The translations under genes and the position numbers were made by a program. From Roseomonas sp. OT10 (GTDB lineage: Bacteria; Pseudomonadota; Alphaproteobacteria; Acetobacterales; Acetobacteraceae): 64,000 nucleotides of DNA. The first letter of the stretch is position 1; each line of letters begins with the position of its first letter. Positions 7,181-15,872 of this stretch are shown one piece after another. The notes below the pieces were generated by a model that did no database searches, was not told where the DNA came from, and saw nothing but the letters and a program-made list of their open reading frames with translations. Location: assembly GCF_020991085.1 (NCBI RefSeq), contig NZ_CP087719.1:4298001-4362000 (forward strand). Reading direction: 5' to 3'.

Positions 7181-9052
7181 TCACACCAGCACCGGCGCGC
7201 GCTCGGCGGCGGCGCGCTGGTAGGCGGCGGCGGCATCCTCGTCGAACAACTCGGCGAGCTTCTTCATCATGGTGCCGCCCAGCTCCTCGGCATCCACGAT
7301 GGTCACGGCGCGGCGGTAGTAGCGGGTGACGTCGTGGCCGATGCCGATGGCGATCAGCTCCACCGCCTCGCGCCCCTCGATCTCGCCGATCACCTTGCGC
7401 AGGTGGCGCTCCAGGTAGTTGCCCGGGTTCACCGACAGGGTGCTGTCGTCCACCGGCGCGCCGTCCGAGATCACCATCAGGATGCGGCGGTGCTCCGGCC
7501 GGGCGAGCAGGCGGCGATAGGCCCAGTCCAGCGCCTCGCCGTCGATGTTCTCCTTCAGCAGCCCCTCGCGCAGCATCAGCCCGAGGTTCTTGCGCGCCCG
7601 GCGCCAGGGCGAATCGGCCGCCTTGTAGACGACGTGGCGCAGGTCGTTCAGGCGCCCCGGGTTGCGCGGCTTGCCGTCCTGCACCCAGCGCTCGCGGCTC
7701 TGCCCGCCCTTCCAGGCGCGGGTGGTGAAGCCCAGGATCTCCGTCTTGACGGCGCAGCGCTCCAGCGTGCGCGCCAGGATGTCGCAGCACATGGCGGCCA
7801 CCGTGATCGGCCGGCCGCGCATCGAGCCGGAATTGTCGATCAGCAGGCTGACGACGGTGTCGCGGAAATCCGCCTCCCGCTCGTGCTTGTAGGAGAGGGA
7901 GTGGTTCGGGTTGGCGACGATGCGGGCCAGGCGCGCCACGTCCAGCACGCCCTCCTCCAGGTCGAACTCCCAGGCGCGCTGCTGCTGCGCCAGCAGCCGG
8001 CGCTGCAGGCGGTTGGCCAGCTTCGACACGACGCCCTGCAGGTGGGAGAGCTGCTGGTCGAGCTGCTGGCGCAGCCGCGCCAGCTCGTCGGCGTCGCAGA
8101 GATCCTCCGCCCCGACCTCCTCGTCGAACCGGCGGGTATAGGCGCGGTAGACGGAGGCGTCGTCGGAGGCCGGGACCTCCTTGCGCTGCTGCGGCCCGCC
8201 GGGGCGGTCCTCGCCCTCGGCCGCGGCGCCGTCCTCCTCCTCGCCCTCGCCCTCCTCCTCGGCGGCCTCGCCCTGGGCCTGCTCCGGCTGGGCGCCGAGA
8301 ATGCTCTCCGCATCCTGGGCCTGCGCCTCGCCCTCGCCGGAATTGTCCTGCGGCTGGCCGGACTGGGAGCCTTCCTCGCCCTGCTCGCTGTCCTCGCTGC
8401 TCTCCGCCTCGACCTCGGCCTCCGCCAGGTCCAGCGCGGTCAGCAGCTTGCGCGCGGCGCGGGCGAAGCTGTCCTGGCTCTCGGACGCGCCGGCCATCTC
8501 GTCCAGCGCGGCCTCGGCCTTCTCGCCCAGCGTGTCGCGCCACAGGTCGAGCACCCGGCGCGCGGCCTTCGGCGGGGCCTCGCCGGTCAGCCGCTCGCGC
8601 GCCAGCAGGGACAGCGCCGCGGAGAGCGGCAGCTGGTCCTTGCGGGTCATGCGGTCGTAGCCCTCGGCCTCCGCCTGCTCGCTCAGCCGGGCGCGCAGGT
8701 TGGCGGCGACGCCGGCCATGGTCCGGCTGCCCACCGCCTCCACCCGCGCCTGCTCCAGCGCGTCGAACACCTCGCGCGCATCGCGGCGGGGCGGGGTGCG
8801 GGCGGCGTGCGTCGCCTCGTCATGGTGGCGCAGCTTCAGCGCCACGGAATCCGCCGCCCCGCGCAGCCGCGCCATCTCGGCGGGCGGCAGGGCGCGGGTG
8901 GGCAGGGGCAGGCGCGCGCGCTTGCCGGTCAGGCCGGAGGGACCGGGCTGGAAGGCGACCTGCACCTCCTGGTTCCGCGCGATGGCACGCACGGCGCCGG
9001 CCGTGGCGCGCTTGAACTCCTCCTGCCGGGTCTGGTCCTTGTGGCCGCTCAT
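7181..9052 (-). CDS. cobT: aerobic cobaltochelatase CobT subunit
   Basis: CobT is one of three subunits (CobN, CobS, CobT) that insert cobalt into hydrogenobyrinic acid a,c-diamide with ATP in aerobic B12 synthesis. The 623-residue protein has an N-terminal alpha-helical domain, a long acidic Glu/Asp/Gly/Gln linker (about residues 215-320), and a C-terminal von Willebrand A domain with the MIDAS-type motif [13 protein letters not shown] (about 405-417) and [11 protein letters not shown]. The ATG giving [10 protein letters not shown] overlaps the upstream GST stop (ATGA); longer in-frame starts run into the GST gene. Together with cobS it forms a chaperone-like ATPase pair; CobN is not in the window. 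Confidence 0.95.
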   Translation of the reverse strand: MSGHKDQTRQEEFKRATAGAVRAIARNQEVQVAFQPGPSGLTGKRARLPLPTRALPPAEMARLRGAADSVALKLRHHDEATHAARTPPRRDAREVFDALEQARVEAVGSRTMAGVAANLRARLSEQAEAEGYDRMTRKDQLPLSAALSLLARERLTGEAPPKAARRVLDLWRDTLGEKAEAALDEMAGASESQDSFARAARKLLTALDLAEAEVEAESSEDSEQGEEGSQSGQPQDNSGEGEAQAQDAESILGAQPEQAQGEAAEEEGEGEEEDGAAAEGEDRPGGPQQRKEVPASDDASVYRAYTRRFDEEVGAEDLCDADELARLRQQLDQQLSHLQGVVSKLANRLQRRLLAQQQRAWEFDLEEGVLDVARLARIVANPNHSLSYKHEREADFRDTVVSLLIDNSGSMRGRPITVAAMCCDILARTLERCAVKTEILGFTTRAWKGGQSRERWVQDGKPRNPGRLNDLRHVVYKAADSPWRRARKNLGLMLREGLLKENIDGEALDWAYRRLLARPEHRRILMVISDGAPVDDSTLSVNPGNYLERHLRKVIGEIEGREAVELIAIGIGHDVTRYYRRAVTIVDAEELGGTMMKKLAELFDEDAAAAYQRAAAERAPVLV

Positions 9053-9684
9053 GCCGGGGCCGCTCCCTTGCGATAGGCCGCCTGCCGCGCCGGGCGGGCG
9101 TCGAGGGCCGCGACGTAGCGCGTGACGTTGGGGGTGGGGGACCAGATCCCCCATTGCGTGATCCAGGCCAGCAGCCCGCCGACGGTGACGTCCGCTGCGC
9201 TGAAGCGCTCGCCCAGCAGCCAGGGGCTGCGCTCCAGCGCCGCCTCGACCCGCTGCGCCGCCTTCTCGAAGGAGGGCCAGCCGATCGCGGTGGCCGGTGG
9301 CTCGCCGGCGCGCGGCCAGGCGCGGTCCGCGAGCGCCGGCTCCAGCACGCCGGGGCCATAGGCCATCCAGGTGGCATAGGCGGCGCGGGCCGGGTCGCCC
9401 ACCGGCGGGGCCAGCGCGGCCTCCGGCAGGGCATCGGCGAGATAGGCGGCGATGGCCGCGGCCTCCGTCACCACCACGCCCGCCCAGTCCCCGGCGGGGC
9501 CGCGATCCACCAGCGCCGGCAGCTTCCCGGCGGGATTCACCGCCAGGTAGTCGGGGCGCCGGTGCGTGCCGGCGGCGGTGTCGTGCCAGTGGAGGTCATA
9601 GTCCGCCCCCGCCTCCTCCAGCAGCCAAAGGCTGCCGAGGGAGCGGGTCTTCGGGGCGTGGTGCAGCAGGAACCGCGCCGCCAT
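9049..9684 (-). CDS. glutathione S-transferase family protein
   Basis: A 211-residue cytosolic GST. The N-terminal thioredoxin-like domain starts [20 protein letters not shown], and the cis-proline region is [11 protein letters not shown] (about residues 50-60), followed by [13 protein letters not shown] for the glutathione contact. The C-terminal helical domain holds [15 protein letters not shown], the conserved N-capping box/hydrophobic staple motif. It lies between cobS and cobT, seven bases after cobS and overlapping cobT by four, so the three must share a message. That position is unusual because cobS and cobT are usually adjacent. Its physiological substrate is unknown. Confidence 0.88.
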   Translation of the reverse strand: MAARFLLHHAPKTRSLGSLWLLEEAGADYDLHWHDTAAGTHRRPDYLAVNPAGKLPALVDRGPAGDWAGVVVTEAAAIAAYLADALPEAALAPPVGDPARAAYATWMAYGPGVLEPALADRAWPRAGEPPATAIGWPSFEKAAQRVEAALERSPWLLGERFSAADVTVGGLLAWITQWGIWSPTPNVTRYVAALDARPARQAAYRKGAAPA

Positions 9685-9691
9685 GGCGCGA

Positions 9692-10684
9692 TCAGCCCTT
9701 CACGTAGAGACCCGTCGGGATCTCCTCGTTGAAGCAGCGCTGGTAGTACTCGGCCACCGTGCCGCGCTCCGCCTCGTCGCACTTGTTGAGGAAGGAGAGG
9801 CGGAAGGCGAAGCCGACATCGCCGAAGATCTTCGCGTTCTCGGCCCAGGTGATGACGGTGCGCGGGGACATCACGGTGGAGATGTCGCCCGCGATGAAGC
9901 CCGCGCGGGTGAGGTCGGCGAGCGACACCATCGCCTCGATCTGCTTGCGGCCCTTCTCGTCCTTCGAGTCAACGCCCAGCTTGGCCATGACGATCTCGCT
10001 CTCCTGCTTGTGCGGCAGGTAGTTGAGCGTCGCCACGATGTTCCAGCGGTCCATCTGGCCCTGGTTGATCTGCTGCGTGCCGTGATACAGGCCCGTCGTG
10101 TCGCCCAGGCCCACCGTGTTGGCGGTCGCGAAGAGGCGGAAGGCCGGGTGCGGCCGGATCACGCGGTTCTGGTCGAGCAGGGTCAGCCGGCCCTCAACCT
10201 CGAGGACGCGCTGGATCACGAACATCACGTCCGGGCGGCCCGCGTCGTACTCGTCGAACACCATGGCGCAGGGGTGCTGCAGCGCCCAGGGCAGGATGCC
10301 CTCGCGGAACTCCGTGATCTGCTTGCCGTCCTTCAGGACGATGGCGTCCTTGCCGATCAGGTCGATGCGGCTGATGTGGCTGTCCAGGTTGACGCGCAGG
10401 CAGGGCCAGTTCAGCCGCGCCGCCACCTGCTCGATATGGGTGGACTTGCCCGTGCCGTGATAGCCCTGGACCATCACGCGCCGGTTGAAGGCGAAGCCCG
10501 CCAGGATGGCCAGCGTCGTGTCCTTGTCGAAGCGGTAGGTGCTGTCGACGTCCGGCACGTGCTCGGTGGCGGAGGAGAAGGCCGGCACCTCCATGTCGCT
10601 GTCGATGCCGAAGGTCTCGCGCACCTTCAGGCGCAGGTCCGGCATCTCGGGGCGGTTCTCGGCCAGGGTGATCCTGCTGCTCAT
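9692..10684 (-). CDS. cobS: aerobic cobaltochelatase CobS subunit
   Basis: This AAA+ ATPase subunit of the cobalt chelatase is 330 residues, the typical length. The Walker A motif is GYHGTGKST (74-82), followed by Walker [11 protein letters not shown] and sensor-1 LFATANTVG, with the conserved C-terminal stretch [23 protein letters not shown]. It hydrolyses ATP to drive cobalt insertion by CobN, in complex with CobT. It starts 31 bases downstream of the J-domain gene and precedes the GST and cobT genes, consistent with one operon reading leftwards. Confidence 0.97.
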   Translation of the reverse strand: MSSRITLAENRPEMPDLRLKVRETFGIDSDMEVPAFSSATEHVPDVDSTYRFDKDTTLAILAGFAFNRRVMVQGYHGTGKSTHIEQVAARLNWPCLRVNLDSHISRIDLIGKDAIVLKDGKQITEFREGILPWALQHPCAMVFDEYDAGRPDVMFVIQRVLEVEGRLTLLDQNRVIRPHPAFRLFATANTVGLGDTTGLYHGTQQINQGQMDRWNIVATLNYLPHKQESEIVMAKLGVDSKDEKGRKQIEAMVSLADLTRAGFIAGDISTVMSPRTVITWAENAKIFGDVGFAFRLSFLNKCDEAERGTVAEYYQRCFNEEIPTGLYVKG

Positions 10685-10715
10685 CGGGCGACTCTTCCCG
10701 TCTCTCTCTTGCGTG

Positions 10716-11309
10716 TCAGGCGGCGGCGCTGGCGACCGGCTGCGCCATCGTCGCCAGGCGCTTGCGCAGCAGGCTGTAGGCGCGGTTGACGTCCTTCAGA
10801 CGCTCCTCGGCCGACTTGTCACCGCCGTTCGCATCCGGGTGGTAGCGCTTCGCCAGTTCCTTCCAGCGCTCGCGCAACGCCTCCTCGTCCAGCGGCCAGC
10901 CCAGGCCCAGAACGTCCAGCGCGGCGCGGAGTTCGGCCGGGGCCTTGGTGGCGGACTTGCGCGGCGCCGGCTTGGCGTCGGCGAAGAGGCCCAGCGGGTC
11001 TTTCAGGAAGGCCGGATCGAACTTGCCCTGGGTGCCGAGCCGGCCGAGCGGCCAGGTCGGCCGCTGCCAGCCGTTGTCTTCCTTCAGGTGCTGCTCGATC
11101 TCGTCGGGCGTCATGCCTTTGTAGAAGTCCCACGCCTGGTTGTAGGCGCGGACATGCTCCAGGCAGAAATGGTAGTAGTCGCGCAGGCGGGAGCGATCAC
11201 GAGGGGCGCGGAACTCGCCGGCAGCCTCGCAGCCGGGAGCTTCGCAGGGACGGAAGCTGCTGCTTCCGCGCGGAGGCGGGGTGGGGGATGTTGCGCCGCG
11301 GCGGGCCAT
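10716..11309 (-). CDS. J-domain (DnaJ-like) protein with N-terminal cysteine motif
   Basis: A 197-residue protein with the J-domain at the C-terminus: [21 protein letters not shown] contains the HPD tripeptide (157-159) needed to stimulate DnaK. The N-terminal half carries [19 protein letters not shown] and [13 protein letters not shown], the conserved region of the alphaproteobacterial J-domain protein that habitually precedes cobS; its cysteines could bind metal but that is an inference. It probably acts as a specialised Hsp70 co-chaperone; the cobS/cobT linkage may reflect assembly of the chelatase. It is divergent from bolA with a short shared promoter region (11310-11399). Confidence 0.9.
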   Translation of the reverse strand: MARRGATSPTPPPRGSSSFRPCEAPGCEAAGEFRAPRDRSRLRDYYHFCLEHVRAYNQAWDFYKGMTPDEIEQHLKEDNGWQRPTWPLGRLGTQGKFDPAFLKDPLGLFADAKPAPRKSATKAPAELRAALDVLGLGWPLDEEALRERWKELAKRYHPDANGGDKSAEERLKDVNRAYSLLRKRLATMAQPVASAAA

Positions 11310-11399
11310 GGTCCGCCCCTTATGGGCGCCAAGCCTCCGGCCGGCAAGGCATAACCCGGGGCTTCACAGGTGACGGATACGCATGGGAAAAACCCTTGC

Positions 11400-11678
11400 A
11401 TGACCCCTTCCCGACGCGCCGATCGTCTCCATGCGGCGCTGGCCGCCGCCTTCCCCGGCGCCACGATCGCGGTGCGCGACGACAGCGCCCGGCACGCGGG
11501 CCATGCGGGAGCCCGCCCGGAAGGCGAGACCCACTACGCCGTGCGGGTGGTCTGGCCGGACTTCGCAGGACAATCGCGCGTGGCGCGGCAGCGGGCTGTG
11601 AACGCCGCCTTGGCGGGAGAATTCGCCGACGGAATGCACGCCCTGGCCATCGAGGCTCGGACGCCCGAAGAAGCCTGA
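11400..11678 (+). CDS. bolA: BolA family protein
   Basis: A 92-residue BolA-like protein, a class that partners monothiol glutaredoxins in iron sensing and [2Fe-2S] trafficking. The core follows the family pattern: ADRLHAALAAAFPGATIAVRDDS, then THYAVRVVWPDFAGQSRVARQRAVNAAL, and a short C-terminal strand ALAIEARTP. The invariant histidine appears as SARHAGHAG. The ATG giving MTPSRRA is preferred; a GTG ten codons upstream (11370) is possible. The bolA/J-domain/cobS arrangement is conserved in the class. The stop codon TGA (11676-11678) lies inside the terminal repeat of the intergenic element that follows. Confidence 0.85.
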   Translation: MTPSRRADRLHAALAAAFPGATIAVRDDSARHAGHAGARPEGETHYAVRVVWPDFAGQSRVARQRAVNAALAGEFADGMHALAIEARTPEEA

Positions 11679-12089
11679 TACGGACGGCGTGATGCGTTGA
11701 CGTCCGCCGGCGTGGCGCCCGTGGCCCGGGGGCAAGGCGCTGCCTCGCCCCCGTACCCCCACTCCGCCAGGACCCTGCGGGCCCTGGACCCGATCGGCGC
11801 TGCCGCGGGACAGCCTGATACGGGGTCGCGGCGCCGAGGAGCCATGCTCCTCGGCGGGACCGGCCGCCGCTCTCGCTGACGCCTATGACACTTTCTCAGA
11901 GTCCCGCCTGTCCGCGCTCCGTCAGGGTTCAGCCCGCAGGCTGACACCCCCCGAAAGCACCAGACTCCCAGCGGGGTCCGGGGCCCGCTTGTGGCCCCGG
12001 CAGGGGAGGGTCTGGGAGGGGACGGCGTCCCCTCCCGGTGCCGCCGCCGGAACACGACAGCGCGGCGGGCCACACCCAGCCGTCGGTAT
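11678..12089. repeat. multi-hairpin element with terminal inverted repeats, copy A
   Basis: About 412 bases bounded by ATACGGACGGCGTGATG (11678-11694) and its imperfect inverse CACCCAGCCGTCGGTAT (12073-12089). Inside are serial hairpins: GGGGGCAAGGC..GCCTCGCCCCC, CCAGGACCCTGCGGGCCCTGG, CGCCGAGGAGC..GCTCCTCGGCG, CAGCCCGCAGGCTG, CCGGGGCCCGC..GTGGCCCCGG and GAGGGGACGGCGTCCCCTC. The left end overlaps the bolA stop codon. It fills a convergent gap. The flank 12090-12165 is GC-rich with a degenerate piece of the same modules and nothing else. No transposase is present, so it is miniature-transposon-like. Confidence 0.8.
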
Positions 12090-12168
12090 GAGGCCGCGCC
12101 GCCCCCCTGCTTCGGGCCCGTGGCCAGGGGAAGGGTCCGCCTGTCCCACCGGGGGTCGGCGCCACGCC

Positions 12169-12801
12169 TCAGCCGGTCCGGCCGCCGGCCTCCGCCACCA
12201 CCTGCTGCTCTGCCGCCGTGGTCGTTCCCAGCTCCGATTCCCCCAATGTTCGCGGCTCCGGCCAGCGCATCCGCACCACGGGACTGTCCGGGGCATAGGC
12301 GTAGCAGGTGCCGATCATCGGGTTGCCCTCGCGCAGGTTCCGGCCGTTCTCGGCTGCTTCGCGCTCCCGCTGCCGGCGGACGGGGTAGAGGGTCTGGAAG
12401 GCGACGGTGGCCATCTGCGCCAGCACCTCGCGCAGATGGGTGCAGCCCAGCACCCCGCCGACCCGTTCCTTCACCGCCCGGTTGAAGCCGGGCCCGATGC
12501 GCACCCCGGCTAGCCGGGCGAAGTTCGGTGCCGCCTGGGGGCAGATGGAATAGGGCGAGAAGTCGGTCGCCGCCTCGCAGGCCACGATCACCATGTCCTC
12601 GTCCACGGTCAGGCGGATCCACATGCCATGCAGCGGCTCGCCGGGCTCGATGGTGCCGCGGTCGAGGTTGCCGAAGGCATAGGTCTTGGTGTCGGTGAGA
12701 TGGGCCTCGATGTCGAACAGCCTGTCCGACCGCTGGTAGCCGCGCAGCGCGATGTCCCGGCGGTGCAGCAGGCTCCGTTCGGCGGGCGCCGGAAGGGGCA
12801 T
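12169..12801 (-). CDS. DUF2889 family protein
   Basis: A 210-residue protein of the DUF2889 (PF11136) family of unknown function. Recognisable parts are RSLLHRRDIALRGYQRSDRLFDIEAHLTDTK near the N-terminus, GEPLHGMWIRLTVDEDMVIVACEA in the middle, and GVLGCTHLREVLAQMATVAFQTLYPVR, which contains the conserved Gly-Cys-Thr-His cluster (about residues 117-120). It has no signal peptide and is probably cytoplasmic. It stands alone and converges with bolA across a repeat element. The Cys/His/Asp content could suit metal binding but this is untested. Confidence 0.8.
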   Translation of the reverse strand: MPLPAPAERSLLHRRDIALRGYQRSDRLFDIEAHLTDTKTYAFGNLDRGTIEPGEPLHGMWIRLTVDEDMVIVACEAATDFSPYSICPQAAPNFARLAGVRIGPGFNRAVKERVGGVLGCTHLREVLAQMATVAFQTLYPVRRQREREAAENGRNLREGNPMIGTCYAYAPDSPVVRMRWPEPRTLGESELGTTTAAEQQVVAEAGGRTG

Positions 12802-12875
12802 GGGGCGGCAGCCTCCTGTTGCGGTGCGGCAGATATGGGGCCGTCAGCGGGGCAGGGGAAGCCCGCCCCGCCGCA

Positions 12876-14636
12876 TCAGGGCGCGCAGCCCTCCTCGCGC
12901 AGCAGGATCTCCACCACCTCCGGCGGCACGGTGGCGTCGGTGAAGGCCTCGCCCGGGGCGCGCAGCAGGATGAAGCGCAGGGCGCCGTCGCGCACCTTCT
13001 TGTCCTTGCGCATCCGCCCCAGCAGGGCGGCGGCCGAGAAGCTCCTGCCCAGATCGGCGATCCGCGCCGGCAGCCCGACGGAGGCCAGGTGCGCCGCGAC
13101 CTCCCCGGCCAGCGCCGGGTCGCAATGGCCCAGCCGGGCGGAGAGCTTCGCGGCCAGCACCAGCCCCAGCGCCACCCCCTCGCCATGCAGCAGCACGCCG
13201 TCGTAGCCGCACTCGGCCTCCAGCGCATGGCCGAAGGTGTGGCCCAGGTTCAGCAGGGCGCGGCCGCCCTCCGCCTCCTCCTCGCGCTCGTCCGCCGCGA
13301 CCACCCCGGCCTTCAGGCGGCAGGATTCCAGCACGGCGTGGCGCAGCGCCTCCGCGTCGCCGGCGACCGCGGCGGGGCCGTTCGCCACGCACCAGGACCA
13401 GAGCGGCCCCTGGAGGAGGCCGTGCTTGGCGACCTCCGCCCAGCCCGCCCGCAGCTCGCGCGGCGGCAGGCTGGCCAGGGTGCCGGTATCGGCCAGCACG
13501 ATGCGCGGCTGGTGGAAGGCGCCGGCGAGGTTCTTGCCGGCCGCGAGGTTGATCCCCGTCTTGCCGCCGACCGAGCTGTCCACCTGGGCCAGCAGGGTCG
13601 TCGGCACCTGCACGAAGGGCAGGCCGCGCAGCGCCACGGCGGCCGCGAAGCCTGCCAGGTCGCCCACCACCCCGCCGCCCAGGGCGAGCACCGCCATGCG
13701 CCGGTCGGCGCCCCCGGCCAGCAGCCCGTCCAGCACGTCCCCCAGCGAGGCGAGGCTCTTGGAGCCCTCTCCCGGCGGCACGGCGATCTCCGCCCGGATG
13801 TCGAACCCCGCCTCCTCCAGCCCGGCGCGCAGGGAGGGGCCGTGCAGCGCCGCCACCGCCGCGTCCGAGACCACCGCCACCCGGCGGGAGGGCAGCGAGG
13901 CGGCGATCAGCCCGCCGGCCCGGTGCAGCAGCCCGTCGCCGATCACCACGTCATAGGCCCGCTCGGCCAGCCCGACCCTCAGGCGGGCCGGCGGGTGGTG
14001 GGCGGCGAGCAGGTCCTCCAGCCGGGAGGTCATCTCGTCCGGGCTGTCATCCGTGCAGTCGATGACGAGGTCCGCCTCGGCGTAGAGCGGGTTGCGGCGC
14101 CGGGACAGGTCGTTCAGCACCTCCATCACGTCGCGGCCATGGAACAGGGGGCGGTGCTCCCGGCCCGAGATGCGCTTGACCAGCACCGGCAGGCGGCAGC
14201 GCATCCAGACGGAGGTGGCGCCCAGGGTGCGGATCGCCTGCCGGGTCCGCGGCTCCACGAAGGCGCCGCCGCCCGTGGCCAGGACCACCGGGGGCCCCGA
14301 GAGGATGCGGGCGATCACCCGGCGCTCGCCATCACGGAAATGTGCCTCGCCGTAGCGGGCGAAGATTTCCGCGATCGGCATGCCCGCCGCCGCCTCGATC
14401 TCCGCATCGGCATCGAGGAAGGGCAGGCCCATCCGGGCGGCGAGGCGCCGGCCGATCGAGGATTTCCCCACCCCCGGCAGGCCCACCAGCACCACGCTGC
14501 CGCCGGGCTGGTCGGGGTCGTGGGCCGGGGCCGGGCGCGCCGGGACGGGGCGCACCAGGCTGGCGCCGGCCGGGGCGGCGCCGGGGGGCGCCGGGGCGGG
14601 CTGGGGATCGAGGAGGAGGCCAAGGTTGCGTGACAC
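12876..14636 (-). CDS. aroKB: shikimate kinase - 3-dehydroquinate synthase fusion
   Basis: A 586-residue bifunctional enzyme of the shikimate pathway. Residues ~45-210 are shikimate kinase: P-loop GLPGVGKSS (52-60), DADAEIE for Mg/shikimate binding, and LATGGGAF. Residues ~215-580 are dehydroquinate synthase: LALGGGVVGDLAGF, VPTTLLAQVDSSVGGKTGIN, and NLGHTFGHALE with zinc-ligand histidines. No ATG is available; GTG at 14636 (VSRNLGLLLDPQ) is the most plausible start because the divergent gene begins 54 bases away. The open frame continues upstream on this strand only as the shadow of xerD. Two consecutive steps of one pathway are not adjacent here (AroB is step 2, AroK step 5), so fusion serves co-expression rather than channelling. 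Confidence 0.93.
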   Translation of the reverse strand: MSRNLGLLLDPQPAPAPPGAAPAGASLVRPVPARPAPAHDPDQPGGSVVLVGLPGVGKSSIGRRLAARMGLPFLDADAEIEAAAGMPIAEIFARYGEAHFRDGERRVIARILSGPPVVLATGGGAFVEPRTRQAIRTLGATSVWMRCRLPVLVKRISGREHRPLFHGRDVMEVLNDLSRRRNPLYAEADLVIDCTDDSPDEMTSRLEDLLAAHHPPARLRVGLAERAYDVVIGDGLLHRAGGLIAASLPSRRVAVVSDAAVAALHGPSLRAGLEEAGFDIRAEIAVPPGEGSKSLASLGDVLDGLLAGGADRRMAVLALGGGVVGDLAGFAAAVALRGLPFVQVPTTLLAQVDSSVGGKTGINLAAGKNLAGAFHQPRIVLADTGTLASLPPRELRAGWAEVAKHGLLQGPLWSWCVANGPAAVAGDAEALRHAVLESCRLKAGVVAADEREEEAEGGRALLNLGHTFGHALEAECGYDGVLLHGEGVALGLVLAAKLSARLGHCDPALAGEVAAHLASVGLPARIADLGRSFSAAALLGRMRKDKKVRDGALRFILLRAPGEAFTDATVPPEVVEILLREEGCAP

Positions 14637-14689
14637 GGTGCGCAAGGCTAGCACGGCCGCGCCTGCACGCGAGGACCCAGCGCCACTCC

Positions 14690-14836
14690 ATGTTCCGTCA
14701 CCCGCTGATGCTGATCCTGACCGTTGTCGTGGGCCTCCTCCTCCTGGGCCTGCTCGCGATCGGCGCCTTCCCGCCCTCGGTGACCCCGCAGCCGGTCGAG
14801 CGCACCATCCCCGCGGAGCGCTTCGGCACGCGCTGA
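14690..14836 (+). CDS. small single-pass membrane protein, 48 residues
   Basis: The reading frame begins at an ATG giving MFRHPLMLILTV, followed by a strongly hydrophobic stretch of about 20 residues (positions 6-26) and a short hydrophilic tail PPSVTPQPVERTIPAERF. It is in the divergent gap between aroKB and xerD and ends 16 bases before the xerD start, so it may be translated from the xerD transcript. Short hydrophobic proteins with a Pro-rich, 'VERTIP'-like periplasmic tail occur at this locus in relatives as far as I recall, but I cannot name a function. Confidence 0.55.
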   Translation: MFRHPLMLILTVVVGLLLLGLLAIGAFPPSVTPQPVERTIPAERFGTR

Positions 14837-14852
14837 GCGCGGGAGGCCTGGC

Positions 14853-15749
14853 ATGGAGGCCGGCCTGGAAGCCTTCCTGGAGATGCTCGCCGCCGAGCGG
14901 GGGGCGGCACGCAACACCCTCGCCGCCTACCAGTCCGACCTGGAGGACCTGGCCGCCCATGCCCGCGCGCGCGGGGAGACCCTCGCCGGTGCGGGCGAGG
15001 CCACGCTGCGCAGCTACCTGGGCGGGCTGACGGCCGCCGGCCTCTCCCCGCGCACGGCGGCCCGGCGCCTCTCCGCGCTGCGCCAGTACTACCGCTTCCT
15101 CGCGCGGGAGGGCCGGCGGGCCGACGACCCCTCGGAGGGGCTGGACACGCCGCGCCTGCCCCGCTCCCTGCCCAGGGCGCTGCGCGAGGAGGAGGTGGCC
15201 CGGCTGATCGAGTCGGCGGCCACCCTGCCCCGCCGCGGCCCGCTGGCCGCCGCCATCTGCGAGCTGCTCTACGGTTCCGGGCTGCGGGCGAGCGAGTTGG
15301 TCACCCTGCCCGTCTCGGCGCTGAACGACCAGGCGCCGCTGGTGGTGGTGCGCGGCAAGGGCGGCAAGGAGCGGCTGGTCCCCATCGGGCCGCGCGCCCG
15401 GGCGGCGCTGCGGGCGGCGCGGACGGAGGCGAAGCCGGGCGCCTCGCGCTGGCTCTTCCCCTCCCACGGCGCCTCGGGGCACCTGACGCGCCAGGCGCTG
15501 AACGCCATGCTGCACGATGCCGCCCTGGCCGCCGGGCTGGAGCCGGGCCGGGTTTCCCCCCATGTGCTGCGGCATTCCTTCGCCTCGCACTTGCTGGCCC
15601 GGGGGGCGGACCTGCGCAGCCTGCAACTCCTGCTCGGCCATGCCGACATCGCAACGACCCAGATCTACACGAAGGTCATGGAGGAGCGGCTGCGCGCGGT
15701 GGTGGAGGCCCACCACCCCCTCGCCCGCCCTGCCCCGGGCGAGGCGTGA
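14853..15749 (+). CDS. xerD: tyrosine recombinase XerD
   Basis: XerD, with XerC, resolves chromosome dimers at dif near the septum. It is 298 residues, the standard length. The N-terminal SAM-like core-binding domain (1-85) is followed by the catalytic domain with all active residues: Arg145 (GSGLRASEL), Lys169 (VRGKGGKERLVP), His237 and Arg240 (PHVLRHSFASHLL), His263 (LLGHADIATTQ) and nucleophile Tyr272 (IYTKV). It begins at ATG behind GGGAGG. Divergence from aroK/aroB is conserved in alphaproteobacteria, so this is the housekeeping recombinase, not a phage integrase. XerC versus XerD cannot be separated with complete certainty by eye. Confidence 0.9.
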   Translation: MEAGLEAFLEMLAAERGAARNTLAAYQSDLEDLAAHARARGETLAGAGEATLRSYLGGLTAAGLSPRTAARRLSALRQYYRFLAREGRRADDPSEGLDTPRLPRSLPRALREEEVARLIESAATLPRRGPLAAAICELLYGSGLRASELVTLPVSALNDQAPLVVVRGKGGKERLVPIGPRARAALRAARTEAKPGASRWLFPSHGASGHLTRQALNAMLHDAALAAGLEPGRVSPHVLRHSFASHLLARGADLRSLQLLLGHADIATTQIYTKVMEERLRAVVEAHHPLARPAPGEA

Positions 15750-15813
15750 CGGCCGCTTCCGCCTGGGCCTAGGCTGGGTGCGATGGCACCGTCACACCCT
15801 CTTTGGTGGACTC

Positions 15814-15846
15814 GGCGCGCAGCGCGCCTATGTTGCATCGCAACAT
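15814..15846. promoter_or_regulatory. double palindrome upstream of the DUF3141 gene; candidate PhaR-type operator
   Basis: Two adjacent perfect inverted repeats are present: GGCGCGC-A-GCGCGCC (15814-15828) and ATGTTGC-ATC-GCAACAT (15830-15846). The second has the TGC-N3-GCA core described for PhaR operators in alphaproteobacteria. It contains the 9-mer TGCATCGCA (15834-15842), which also occurs directly after the -10 boxes of both mmgR-like RNAs. It overlaps a possible -10 (TATGTT) and lies 27 bases before the start codon. That PhaR binds here is inferred. Confidence 0.55.
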
Positions 15847-15872
15847 GACCTGTCGGCACCGGAGTCTTGCAG

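Noticed and set aside
14853-15749. Tyrosine recombinase as a sign of a prophage or integrative element
   Set aside because: The gene has XerD features and the conserved divergent arrangement with aroK/aroB; no other phage gene or tRNA attachment site is nearby.
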